DNA of 64,000 bases, from the NCBI GenBank assembly GCA_016081115.2, contig CM071932.1:55812659-55876658 (forward strand). The letters are read 5' to 3'. Under the pieces are notes generated by a model that was not told the origin of the DNA, ran no database searches, and saw nothing but the letters and a program-made list of their open reading frames with translations. Of this stretch, positions 36,040-46,019 are shown piece after piece. Every line of letters starts with the position of its first letter. The first letter of the stretch is position 1. This stretch comes from Rehmannia glutinosa. Lineage: Eukaryota; Streptophyta; Magnoliopsida; Lamiales; Orobanchaceae. The position numbers and the translations under genes are program-made.

Positions 36040-37628
36040 TTACGCGCTCCGGATTGACACCTTGAGCGATCTTTGGCGGGGGGGCGAGCTCATGAACGTA
36101 CCTTTTGAGACCGCCCGCCGAACAACACGCATAATTTCCCTAATTAGATCTTGGCACTCATCGATCGTGACTATCGATTTATGATAGGCACAGAATCGAC
36201 GCGAATCTAATTTTGATGGCTCAATTTTCAAAGGCCGAGCCGGAGGCAACAAATTCAGACCCTGTACTTCATTCCATATAGCTGATGGAGTGTGGGTCAA
36301 AGTACTCCTCTCCGCGGCAACTTCGGCTCTCGCCTCGGGCGAGCTCCTAAACCGGTGGTCGGGTTTTCCGAGAACGGCCGGAATCGACCGCCCAATCGGC
36401 TGTTTCTTTCCTTCCGTCCTTTCTTATGCCCACTGCCGATGCTCGGGCGGTTACTTGCCATGTCTTCTTCGCACAAATATGGCGTTCGCGCGGATCGAAA
36501 TTCTTGTGCATGAGGTCGCCCCCGATTCATGGATGGAGTAATTAAACCATGTTTCGGGGCGATCCGGCCATGGTCGCGATCAAAATGGCGTCATCCGACA
36601 CCGGTTCCATCTCTCGAACTTGCTTGTTGAACCGAGAAATATAACTTTTCGGGGCTCGCCCTTCCCTTGTTTGATGTTTACGAGGAGTCCTTAGGTGCGG
36701 CTCGGACTTTGGACGTTAAGAAATGCGTCGTAAAGCGGAGGCCGAGATCCCCATGCCTCGAATGGATCCCTGTGGTAGGGTCCTAAACCAGCGGTGGGCT
36801 CGGTTGCCCAGAGTCAGGGGGAAAGCCCTGCAGAGGATGGCATCACTTGGACTGTACAGTTCCATCCATGCTAAGTACTTGTGAACGTGAGTGGTCGGGT
36901 CGGTTTCCCCATTGTAGAGGCCGACCTGGGGGATTTTCAACTTTGGCGGTAATGGGGTCGCCAGAATTCTAGGGGAAAATGGTGACGAACAAGCTGGCTG
37001 GTTCATTACTTGGGGCGGTCTTCGAGACTGTTCGCCATCCGGACCGCCTTCCAATTCATTTAGACGACGACGTAGGCGGTGTATTTCTACATCCCGTTCC
37101 TGCCGTAAGCTAGGGCCTTGGACCTGATTAACCCTAAGCTGCTCCCGCTCATCCGGAAACCTGAGCCGGGAACTTATCGATCGAGCTGGGCGAAAAGGAT
37201 CAACTCCGGTCGTCCGATTTAACACCGAGTGGGCATGACGATGTCGCGTTGGCTCGGAAATGACTCGCTTATACGACTTTGCTCCTCCTCATCTTCATTT
37301 GCCGCCTTCTGTCACGACGGACATGTTGTTCATTACCTGAACTGGCTTCTTGGGCTTCGTCATGAGGAAGCCCGTGAATTTGAGGGTTAATGTTAACATT
37401 TAGTTGTGGGTTGAGTGGGTTAGAATTTGCAAGGAGTGGAGGAGGTGCCTGAGAGTTTGTGGTAGCGAGAGTTTGTGATATAAGTTGGTTCATTTGTTGT
37501 ACAAAAGTTGGGTTTGCAATTAACTGAGAAAAAGGAAATAAAGTAGTGCTCCCTGCTTCCGTTTGGAGCATATTTTGGCCATTCGTAGTCTGGCCAGGTT
37601 GGTTGTTCAAATGTTGCTCTTCAGTCAA
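36040..37628 (-). pseudogene. Element E Gag
   Basis: N-terminal Gln/Asn-rich region (37269-37628, starting MTEEQHLNNQPGQ); capsid-like retrotransposon Gag domain (36716-37225) with LKIPQVGLYNGETDPTTHVH and LGNRAHRWFRTLP; and a C-terminal FCAYHKSIVTIDECQDL block (36040-36300) resembling the Cys/His segment of Tat Gags. Frameshifts lie around 37230 and 36700. Confidence 0.82.
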
Positions 37629-37743
37629 ACGAGCATTTCTCGGATTGACTCATTTTTGTCTATTATGAAAAGGTTAAGCGTTAAACTTTACCTGGTTTTT
37701 ATTTCACTTGCTTTTGACTGGAACTCGGACTGGACCAATACGG

Positions 37744-37762
37744 GCCCTCCTTCTAGCGCCAA
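37744..37762 (-). other. Primer-binding site of E
   Basis: The coding strand reads TTGGCGCTAGAAGGAGGGC two bases after the 5' LTR. TGGCGC starts are usual for Tat-type elements. I cannot assign the tRNA with certainty. Confidence 0.65.
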
Positions 37763-37764
37763 TT

Positions 37765-38372
37765 TGTTGACGTGCGTTTTGGTCAACAAGCAAAAATATG
37801 TAAAAGATTTGACACGTAGAAATGTAAATGTGCGTAACGTGTGTTTATTTCTGGCTAATTCTGCCTTTTTTGGATAATACCGAGCCGAACTATTGGGGTC
37901 GGTCTTCTTTTTTACCATCTTTTTCCCTCTCTATCAGCCTTTTTATACCCCCTCGAGTAAGTGGGTTTACAATAGTCATCATTTCACTAACTATTCATTA
38001 ATTAGTAAAATAATTAAAGAAAGACACATGTCCCTCTCTAACTGTGCATGTCAATCAAATCTTGCCACTTGTCGGCTTCTCTTTATAACTTTCTAACATG
38101 TGGCGGTTTCGGATATCAATAAAGTGTTAGGTATGGGCAAGTGATTACTTCTATGAATCTGTCGCGCATGCGTTTCCCGCCGACATTTGGGCTCGGGGCT
38201 CGGGGCTCGGGGCTCGGCGGCCGCGTTGCAGTTGCGCTCGGTAATGGGCGAGCCTAGTTCGTGACGTGTTTGTCGCGCACCATTGCTGACGTCACTCGCA
38301 GGTCGCTTACTAGGATGTGTGTTGGACTGATGACTTGGATTAATTTCTTCCAGCTCGGCTCGGGTATCATCA
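37765..38372 (-). repeat. Element E 5' LTR (608 bp)
   Basis: Partner of 27381-27981, with TG...CA ends and the AAGAT duplication following at 38373-38377. The TATA is at 37938-37947 on the minus strand. Confidence 0.93.
37938..37947 (-). promoter_or_regulatory. TATA box of E 5' LTR
   Basis: TATAAAAAGG on the minus strand, driving transcription leftward into Gag. Confidence 0.72.
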
Positions 38373-39313
38373 AAGATTACAACTCAATAATGAATAATAC
38401 AATTTGAGTGCAAAGTGTAATCAAGAATAGCCTAGACCTCAAGGATGTGAAAGTGATAAGCTAGGCAAATTTACAACAAGAATAATAACAATGAAAGACC
38501 AAGTATTTGCTTGAAGTGTATCTTGTTGTGTTGTATCTCAATTGTTGTATAGGTTGCTCCAAAACTTCCTCTATTTATAGGAGATGATTGATCAAGCATA
38601 GGCTCCTCTTGGGGATTGAAAATCTACAGAAAAATACAATTAAAATAAAAAATATAGCTGTTAGAAATCAATCCCACAATTTAAGGAAATGTGTCTGCTG
38701 TCAAATGGTCATATTTTTTTCAATGCAATGCAAAGGGCAGCCGTCGCACGATTAAATAAGAGAATTGAAGAACACTTTGGAAATTACAATAGGGCGACCG
38801 TGGTCGACATAGCTGCATGACGGTCGACCCTGTTTCAACCCCCCCTAACTCAAAAGCAAGGTTTGAAGTTCTGTTTCGACACGAACAGGTTTCCGGTCGA
38901 CCACGGGCGGACCGGCCGACCGCCCGATTTTCCTTCCGTCTCATTTTATGTTTCTAAAAACATCTTCAGTACGGGTTGCCCTATAGGGCCCAGGTCGACC
39001 CACGAGACATAAATGTTGTCCAATTTTTGTCGAAAATAAAACTCAAGAAATACTCCGAAAATTTAGTAAAAACATTTTAAACCAATCGGGAGTATTTAGA
39101 CAACATTTAGAAATCTTGTTTAGGAGTAAAAGCCCATTGACATAAAATCATTAAAAGTGTTGTCCATTATTATCAAAAATAAACTTGAGGAAATACGCCG
39201 GAAAATATTAAAACCATTTTAAATCATTTAGGAGTATTTGGACAACCTTTAAAAACATTGTTTTGGTGATAAAATAAAATCATCAAAATTAAGATAAAAA
39301 CATGTATCAAACA
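38373..39313 (-). repeat. Element D 3' LTR, second part
   Basis: Continues the D LTR after E, matching 44781-45756. It contains a minus-strand TATA (TATAAATAG, 38571-38579). The stretch 38735-38995 corresponds to the palindrome-rich U3 of the other LTR, but every CGACCGGTCG is altered here. Confidence 0.92.
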
Positions 39314-39327
39314 ATCTCCCCCTTTTT
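39314..39327 (-). other. Polypurine tract of D
   Basis: The coding strand reads CAAAAAGGGGGAGAT just before TGTTTGATAC of the 3' LTR. Confidence 0.88.
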
Positions 39328-40580
39328 GATGATTACAAACCAAAACAATTTTTACACAAACTAAGAGAGCAATTTTAGAAATGATTTTCCGGTAAAAATA
39401 TTTGATCGTTTGGAAGCAACCAAAATTTCCAAAAATATTAAAGCAACCAAGTAGGCAGTAAATATTTTCAATAATAAGCACAAGCTCCCCCTATCAACAA
39501 GCATATCAAGAATAATGTAAAAGCAATTTTCCATAAGCTAAAAGCTTTAGCTTTTACAATTTGTTCAAGAGCTTATAAGCTCCCCCTGTCACAAAACATC
39601 ATTAAACACTTGTATAAGTCCATCAAGCAATAATTGGACTAAAAATGAATCATAACTTATGGCTTTTTATGAGCCATAGCTTATAGCTTTTATGACAAGC
39701 CATAGCTTATAGCTTTTATGACAAGCTTTTATTAGCTTCTTTGAGCTAATGAGCTAATATCTTGTTTCTCCCCCTTTGGAATCATCAAAAATAATGTTAG
39801 GATGATAAAAACATCATACAAATATATCAAAGTGCGCAACCGAGACGGTTTATCAACCATCGAGCAATTTATACTTAAAGTCCAAGGAAAATGGGAGAAT
39901 TGTAACATAAGAGATCCATAAGCTCATTAGTAAGCTAAAAACATGATTACAAAAAGATTTTAAGACATTGTTTTGAAGCAAGAGAATCATGTAGAAGTTG
40001 AAAGTATCATTGCGACATTTCATCGAACACCTTGTGTGCGTGAAAAATGAAAGAGGTTGTATATAGTCCTTGTAAAAGTTTCAAGCCAAAAATTTTCATA
40101 ACATCATCAATCAACCTCATTCCAAAGCTCAATAAGATCATATGCAACATATGCAACATTTGTTCATCAAATAAGAGGCTCAACAAAGTAGATTCTCAAG
40201 GGTTCAACCCAATTGAGATAATATAAGCTAAGAAGGATCAAGGCATTACAAATGCCAAATAATACAAGTCATGCCTTAAACAATACATGTATGATATATC
40301 AAAAGTCCCAACATATCCAACTAAGCATAATTATCAAAGCATCAAAAGAAGCACTTTTACCATCAAGTACTTCATACCAATTTTCAAACAATATGCTAAA
40401 TTAGAGTATTTTTACCATCAAATACTCCACCAATACCATGATCATCCACAAGTCATTATCATCTTGTAATTTTCACCCTTTCAATAAGACAAGCAAATTT
40501 CATTAGTACGAGAGAGTTTTACAAAAGTTCATAAAAATACAAAGCAACGAAAATGCTAGAAAGTAACGGGGGTGGGGACA
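39328..40580. other. AT-rich untranslated region of D between ORF2 and PPT
   Basis: No convincing ORF. There is a local repeat of GCCATAGCTTATAGCTTTTATGA-like units (39660-39730). A second pyrimidine-rich tract of PPT type lies at about 39766-39776. Confidence 0.5.
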
Positions 40581-41918
40581 TCATTCCTCATCCGAGGAGA
40601 AGCAAGATCCGGGAATAAAATCCTTGATAAATTTCTTCAACTTGCCGATAGACTTTTGCATTTTGGAGGTCTTTTGCTCCAAAGCCTCATACCTCGTCTC
40701 ATGAAAAGCCCTCATCTCATCAAATTCGGCTTGAGTATACCTCCTAGGCGGTTGAGCACTGGTATTACCCTCTAGATTGCTCGGTTCGCCTTCTTCCGCC
40801 AATCTTGCGGCCTCGGCGTCATCAAATAAGTCATTAGGATCGGGGGACTCTTGACCTCTTCCTCTAGCCATTTTAGTTGGTCGGATGTCCATATTCTTGC
40901 GCATCGTGACCATTTGGGAGATGTTATCAATGTCGAAGTCATTTTGAAATACCTCCGAGTTACACTCCGACGAAGGTAGTCCCGATTGAATAAGAAGTTT
41001 ACAAATCCAATTTCCCATAACCAACTTCTTATTACCTTGAGTGATGGACTCAATTAGACATTGAATAAGTATGGCACCAAAGTTAAGTGGTTCCCTCCTA
41101 GCAATCTTATAAGTCAAAAAGTAATCCATGTTGCTAGGCATTTTTCCCGACTTACCACAAATGCAATATGCGACAATGACCGACAAAATACGATGCTCAA
41201 GTGTCATTGCCAACAAAGAATACTTTGGCCATACTCCCAAATACGTCTTAACTTCTTTCATCGACACCCCCAACATTTCATCATTCCAAGTCCCACAAGA
41301 GAAATAATCACAACCACCTTCTCTAACATGTAAGAGCCGACAAATATCATTGGGAGTCCATCTAAAATGACGACCCTTTACAAGCGAATTAACGGCAATC
41401 GGCTTCCTTTCATTATCATATTGCACCCACATATTAGCATAAAAATGTTGGATAATATCATCATCATACAAAACATAAGCATGCTCCCATAGATACATCC
41501 AACCTTGCTCCTCAAAAAATCCTCTAATAGTAGGATACTCATTTGTAAATGAACTAAAACGACACATTTTAGTCCGAGCAATAGATTTTTCTCCCATTCC
41601 CGAATCCTCATAATACAATTCCGCATACTTATTGATGAAATTAAGAACATTGTGGGAATTAGGAGCTTGAGTAACAAAAGATTTTTTACCTTTCGCCCAA
41701 CGGCAATTTTGGAGCGAAATTGTTCCGCGGAGCTCGGTAATTTGGGCCCGAGAGAGAATGGGATTTTGAACATCATCACCTTCTTGAGCCACGTTTCTTT
41801 GAGCGGCTCGAATATCCCTTTGTTCGGCTTCCTCTTGCCGATTTCTCGAAGAACACTCTCCGCTCCTTCTACGCTTGGAGATGGGATTTCGATCGGTAGA
41901 ATTTCTAGGAGGAGCCAT
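40581..41918 (-). CDS. Element D ORF2: intact 445-residue 'putative plant transposon protein' type protein
   Basis: A single open frame from ATG (41918) to stop (40581). The N-terminus is Arg/Ser-rich and basic (residues 1-50, possible nuclear signal SKRRRS). A folded central region (about 75-320) carries FYANMWVQYDNER, GRHFRWTPNDICRLLHV and HRILSVIVAYCICGKSGKMP. The C-terminus (340-445) is acidic then coiled-coil-like (EFDEMRAFHETRYEALEQK). The FYxN...VxGxxF...LH pattern is shared with the N-terminal part of ORF3 of C (near 51950-52060), suggesting common origin. No enzymatic motif is seen. It lies downstream of Gag on the same strand with its own candidate promoter. Being open while pol is absent suggests the ORF was maintained. 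Confidence 0.8.
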   Translation of the reverse strand: MAPPRNSTDRNPISKRRRSGECSSRNRQEEAEQRDIRAAQRNVAQEGDDVQNPILSRAQITELRGTISLQNCRWAKGKKSFVTQAPNSHNVLNFINKYAELYYEDSGMGEKSIARTKMCRFSSFTNEYPTIRGFFEEQGWMYLWEHAYVLYDDDIIQHFYANMWVQYDNERKPIAVNSLVKGRHFRWTPNDICRLLHVREGGCDYFSCGTWNDEMLGVSMKEVKTYLGVWPKYSLLAMTLEHRILSVIVAYCICGKSGKMPSNMDYFLTYKIARREPLNFGAILIQCLIESITQGNKKLVMGNWICKLLIQSGLPSSECNSEVFQNDFDIDNISQMVTMRKNMDIRPTKMARGRGQESPDPNDLFDDAEAARLAEEGEPSNLEGNTSAQPPRRYTQAEFDEMRAFHETRYEALEQKTSKMQKSIGKLKKFIKDFIPGSCFSSDEE

Positions 41919-43037
41919 ATATGTAAGATTCTTGTGAAAATAAGAAGATTAGCAACAAGAATCGTGAAAAATGATGAAGATTTGAGGAATATAAGAAAAG
42001 GGGAAAAGATGTTCGATGTTAAGGGTTTTGAAGAAATTTCTCTTCTGTTTTGAAACGAAGAACAGAAGGTTTATATCTATAAAATTAGCCTGGGCGACCG
42101 GTCGAGGTAGGGTGCGACCGGTCGACGTGCAGGGCGACCGGTCGCCCCTGCTTTGACCGTCCCAGGTAATTTTTCTTTTCCCAGAGTTTTCCAAAAATCG
42201 ATTTTTCACCCCAAAAGTTTTAAAACTTTCCAAAAAAAATAATTTTGGAACAAGTCCAACAAATACGAGTTTCGGGAAAACATATATTCGAGAAAATCGA
42301 GACTTAACAAGTAGTGCCCTTTTAAGAGAACATTTGCAAAATCATTTAGGGGCACTTAAGGGGTTAAAGTGAAATATCTTGAAAGATGTGTGCATAAGCA
42401 TAATATCGAGTTCTAAGAAAGACACGAGTCAACATACCTCGATAGTTTAAGAAACTTGATGACGAAATGGCCAATGAAAATGAGATATATATCCTACACA
42501 ATTCTTAAACAAAATTTGCACAAAAGCACGAGTGTAGGCAAGTAATAGGAGACATCAAGAAAAATGCTTATGCTTATGACAATACATAGAAGATAATAAA
42601 CCACATCGGACTAATAAAATGCACAAGAGTTTTAGAAATATCATGCAAGGTCTTCTTTTAAACATTTTGAAACTCACAAATATATTAAAGACCTAAATTA
42701 AAAAATAATTGCATGAAAACTCATTTTGCAATTAAGACATAAATAAAAACATGCATACAATTAAAATAAAATGCATATATAAATGGGAAGATACGGTTTA
42801 CCAATTACGCCGTTTCCATGGGTTGTGTCTTTCCCATTGTTGATGATATCTTCCCATTGAGAAGTCACTTTGTTGATGATGACTTCTTTGATTACTCTAT
42901 TTCCAAGGTTTGTTACCTTCCCATTGTTGATGGTCTCTTCTTCTTTGAGAATCATCTTGTTGATGATGTCTTTGCCATTTCCAAGGATTATGTTCTTCCC
43001 AATTTTGATTATATCCTCTTCTTGAAAATTGGCTTTG
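41919..43037 (-). promoter_or_regulatory. D spacer between Gag and ORF2 with palindrome array and TATA-like box
   Basis: Three copies of the perfect palindrome CGACCGGTCG occur at 42095-42104, 42115-42124 and 42135-42144, exactly 20 bp apart. A TATA-like TATAAACC lies on the minus strand at 42068-42075, about 150 bp before the ORF2 start. The part nearest Gag (42790-43037) continues the Gag frame after a TGA as a Gln/Trp-rich repeat (HHQQ, NPWK-type units). The middle part (42160-42780) is AT-rich with no feature that I recognise. Confidence 0.55.
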
Positions 43038-44273
43038 TCAAAAATAGTTTCTTCTTCTTTGATCAAATGAAACGGTCATTTGATGTCTTCTTGGCGGTAT
43101 GAATTTTCTTCGATCATTATTTCGATGGGTACCTAATAACACATTATTTTGTGGTACCCTTATGTGTTTGGGTCCTTTAGGATTAGTCTTGATACTTTTA
43201 GGTCTCCAACAATAATTAGAGCTATTTCTAGCCCGACAAGTATTTACCGTATGACCCTTTTTACCGCAATAAAAGCATGTAATAATTCTAGGAGCATAAT
43301 GACAAACGTGCATAGTGACTTGATCCGTTTTTATATGATTAACAACATTAGGCTTATGATCAAGTCCTTTATCATAATTATGAACATCAACAATATTGGA
43401 CAATTTATTAGTACTCAAGTTAGATTTTAATAAATCCTTTTTCATGCAATCAATATTCTCAACAAGAGTATTTTTTTCTTTTTCAAGGTTTCTCACCTTA
43501 TCAAGTGTGGTGGTGTGAGCACATGATAGTGATTCATAGGAAGTAAATAAACTATCCTTATCATTTTTCAAAATATTGAATTCCTTTTTCAAATTTTTGT
43601 ATTTAACAAGTAAGCTTTGGAATTCATTTTGAAGTTCATCATAATCATTTTGCAAATCACTATAATTATTTTGAATGATAATATCATAGGAAGTAGAGGG
43701 TTTAAGATATACCTCGTTTTCTTCATTGATGCCCATACAACAATATTCAACTTCTTCATAATTGGAAGTTGTAAGAGGCTTGTTCCTTAGATTTGAACTT
43801 GTATCCCTTTGAGAAGTAGATGCTTTTGTTTGACTCCTTTCATTTGCAAATACTCCATAGATGGCTTCTAATTTTTGCCATACTTCATGTGCCGATTTTA
43901 TTCCTACAATATGTTCATATTCCAAATTAGTAAATGAACAATACAAAATATTGAGAGCTTTACCGTTTAAGGAGATGATTTTCTTCTCTTCATCATTGAG
44001 CTTTTTGAAGCCTTTTGAGGTGTGTGGTGTATCTTTCATCGGAATGGATTCTCCGTTTATGACGGTGTTCCAAATGTCGAACCCGCAACCTTGTAAGTAG
44101 CATTCCATTCTTTCTTTCCAAAAAATAAAATTTTTGGAATCAAATAGTGGTGGCTTGGTGGTGGAGGTGCCGGATAGATGAGCTTCATTTGTAGCCGACG
44201 ATCGTTTCTCTTCACTCGCGATGTGAAACGAGCTTGCCAAAGAGTTTGGCTTTGATACCACTTGTAAGTCCAA
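43038..44273 (-). CDS. Element D Gag (UBN2-like capsid, coiled coil, CCHC knuckle)
   Basis: A 411-codon open frame that runs from inside the LTR through the PBS. Recognisable parts: FDSKNFIFWKERMECYLQG (start of the copia Gag capsid region, about residues 43-65), HEVWQKLEAIYG, a coiled coil (about 205-290), and the zinc knuckle CFYCGKKGHTVNTC (about 336-349). No ATG occurs before residue 58. At codon 18 the sequence is ATC-GCG-AGT-GAA, where ATG-GCG-AGT-GAA would be a normal start, so the start codon may be lost (44220-44222). A TGA at 43038 precedes an in-frame Gln-rich extension. It would package D RNA. Confidence 0.8.
   Translation of the reverse strand: MDLQVVSKPNSLASSFHIASEEKRSSATNEAHLSGTSTTKPPLFDSKNFIFWKERMECYLQGCGFDIWNTVINGESIPMKDTPHTSKGFKKLNDEEKKIISLNGKALNILYCSFTNLEYEHIVGIKSAHEVWQKLEAIYGVFANERSQTKASTSQRDTSSNLRNKPLTTSNYEEVEYCCMGINEENEVYLKPSTSYDIIIQNNYSDLQNDYDELQNEFQSLLVKYKNLKKEFNILKNDKDSLFTSYESLSCAHTTTLDKVRNLEKEKNTLVENIDCMKKDLLKSNLSTNKLSNIVDVHNYDKGLDHKPNVVNHIKTDQVTMHVCHYAPRIITCFYCGKKGHTVNTCRARNSSNYCWRPKSIKTNPKGPKHIRVPQNNVLLGTHRNNDRRKFIPPRRHQMTVSFDQRRRNYF
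44249..44260 (-). other. Primer-binding site of D (tRNA-iMet type)
   Basis: The coding strand reads TGGTATCAAAGC two bases after the LTR end, differing by one base from the initiator-Met PBS. Confidence 0.9.
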
Positions 44274-44976
44274 GCGGCTACGATAATCTAGAGGGAGGTG
44301 AATAGATTATCTCCATCTTTTCGATTTCGCCCTCTTTTTATAATCGAATGCTCAAACACAATAATAAAGGTGCGGAATGTAAACAACACACGTCGATTTA
44401 AAGAGGTTCAACCCACCTAGGGCCTAATCCTCTACCACCCCAAAGATATCCGGATGGATTTTAAAAAGAAAAAGAATTTTATTAATTACCAAAATTAATA
44501 CAAATTCAACTTACAACACCTTGAAGAGCACCACACTCTTCTTCAACAACACCTTTGGAGATTACCACAATCTCCCTTTGAAGATTACCACAATCTTTCT
44601 TCAACGGCACCTTGTGAAGATTACCACAATCTTCAACCTTGAAGAATACCAAATTCTTCAACACCTCAATAAGAAGATCACCACAATCTTCTTGCACCTA
44701 TCACCTAGATCATCCAAGTGTGTTCTTACCACAAGAACACTCACAAGGATATCTTGTTTTGAATGATAACCAAAAATCAAGATTACAACTCAATAATGAA
44801 TAATACAATTTGAGTGCAAAGTGTAATCAAGAATAGCCTAGACCTCAAGGATGTGAAAGTGATAAGCTAGGCAAATTTACAACAAGAATAATAACAATGA
44901 AAGACCAAGTATTTGCTTGAAGTGTATCTTGTTGTGTTGTATCTCAATTGTTGTATAGGTTGCTCCAAAACTTCCT

Positions 44977-44985
44977 CTATTTATA
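44977..44985 (-). promoter_or_regulatory. TATA box of D LTR
   Basis: TATAAATAG on the minus strand, also present at 38571-38579 in the other LTR. Confidence 0.78.
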
Positions 44986-45198
44986 GGAGATGATTGATCA
45001 AGCATAGGCTCCTCTTGGGGATTGAAAATCTACAGAAAAATACAATTAAAATCAAGAATATAGCTGTTAGAAATCAATCCCACAATTTAAGGAAATGTGT
45101 CTCATTGTCAAACGGTCATATTTTTTGTTGTCAATGCACGTGAGGCGACGGTCGCATTTAAATAAGAGAATTGAAGAACACTTTGGAAATTACAACAG

Positions 45199-45441
45199 GC
45201 GGCCGGTCGACATAGTGCGACCGGTCGACCCTGTTTCAACCGGTCCCCCTAACTCAAAAAAGCAAGGTTTGAAGTTCTGTTTCGACACGAACTTGCAGGG
45301 TCGGGCGACCCCTTGGCGACCGGTCGACCGGACCGGTCGACGCCCAAGGCGACCGGTCGACCTGCCTGATTTTCCTTCCGTCTCATTTTCTGTTTCTAAA
45401 AACACCTTCATGTACGGGTTGCCCTATAGGGCGACCGGTCG
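45199..45441. promoter_or_regulatory. CGACCGGTCG palindrome cluster in D U3
   Basis: Four perfect 10-bp palindromes and near matches (45200, 45330, 45237) at spacings of about 13-20 bp within groups. The same palindrome array precedes ORF2 (42095-42144). A role in transcription factor binding is inferred from position only. Confidence 0.6.
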
Positions 45442-45756
45442 ACCACGAGACATAAATGTTGTCCAATTTTTGTCGAAAATAAAACTCAAGAAATACTCCG
45501 AAAATTTAGTAAAAACATTTTAAACCAATCGGGAGTATTTAGACAACATTTAGAAATCTTGTTTAGGAGTAAAAGCCCATTGACATAAAATCATTAAAAG
45601 TGTTGTCCATTATTATCAAAAATAAACTTGAGGAAATACTCCGGAAAATATTAAAACCATTTTAAATCATTTAGGAGTATTTGGACAACCTTTAAAAACA
45701 TTGTTTTGGTGACAAAATAAAATCATCAAAATTAAGATAAAAACATGTATCAAACA

Positions 45757-45908
45757 GTTAACTCTACTATTGAGGTTGAACTAAGCTGTCCCTCAAGGAC
45801 TTAGCTGCTTGTGTATAAACTCTAGTTTAAAGGACATAAATCAAAAATTGGTTAAGTCTATTCAATCCCCCCTTGTAGGCTTAACACAAACACCCTTTGG
45901 GACCTACA
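45757..45908 (+). repeat. Element C 5' LTR, second part
   Basis: Resumes with the right GTTAA duplication of D and matches 61590-61745, ending CTTTGGGACCTACA. Confidence 0.92.
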
Positions 45909-45910
45909 AG

Positions 45911-45922
45911 TGGTATCAGAGA
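45911..45922 (+). other. Primer-binding site of C (tRNA-iMet)
   Basis: TGGTATCAGAGA, 11 of 12 bases identical to the initiator-Met PBS, two bases after the LTR. Confidence 0.9.
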
Positions 45923-46019
45923 GGTTGGTTCAAATAACCTTCCGCACTAGTTAGAACTATATCTCATTCTTTTTCAAAGATACAACAGTTGACTTCTTTT
46001 AAAACCTTATTTTAAAAGT

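Larger units (their letters stand above)
27381..38372 (-). mobile_element. Element E: Ty3/gypsy Tat-lineage retrotransposon with antisense accessory gene
   Basis: The element is 10,992 bp, with LTRs at 27381-27981 and 37765-38372 (TGTTGACGTGCG...GGGTATCATCA) and duplication AAGAT (27376-27380, 38373-38377). The coding strand is minus: Gag, protease (DTGS), RT (YVDD), RNase H, a second RNase H, integrase. The double RNase H marks the Tat lineage. Downstream of integrase come a 30-bp tandem array and an ORF on the opposite strand (28483-31230). Most pol domains are broken by frameshifts. Confidence 0.92.
26859..45756 (-). mobile_element. Element D: non-autonomous copia-like retrotransposon with Gag and ORF2 but no pol
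   Basis: The LTRs are 26859-39313 (interrupted by E) and 44263-45756, starting TGTAAGTCCAAGCGG and ending GTATCAAACA on the + strand. The duplication GTTAA is at 26854-26858 and 45757-45761. The coding strand is minus: PBS TGGTATCAAAGC at 44249-44260, Gag, ORF2 (40581-41918), PPT at 39314-39327. The internal region is only about 4.9 kb, and I find no protease, integrase, RT or RNase H motif on either strand. It presumably borrows the enzymes of an autonomous relative. Confidence 0.9.
44263..45756 (-). repeat. Element D 5' LTR (1494 bp, uninterrupted)
   Basis: TGTAAGTCCAAGCGG...ATGTATCAAACA, followed by duplication GTTAA at 45757-45761. The TATA (TATAAATAG, minus strand) is at 44977-44985. 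The U3 holds four exact CGACCGGTCG palindromes (45218-45227, 45317-45326, 45350-45359, 45432-45441) plus several near copies, all upstream of the TATA on the coding strand. Confidence 0.93.

Noticed and set aside
40581..41918. Host gene for the 445-residue intact ORF
   Set aside because: It lies between the LTRs, PBS and PPT of D, downstream of Gag on the same strand, and resembles transposon-borne proteins.
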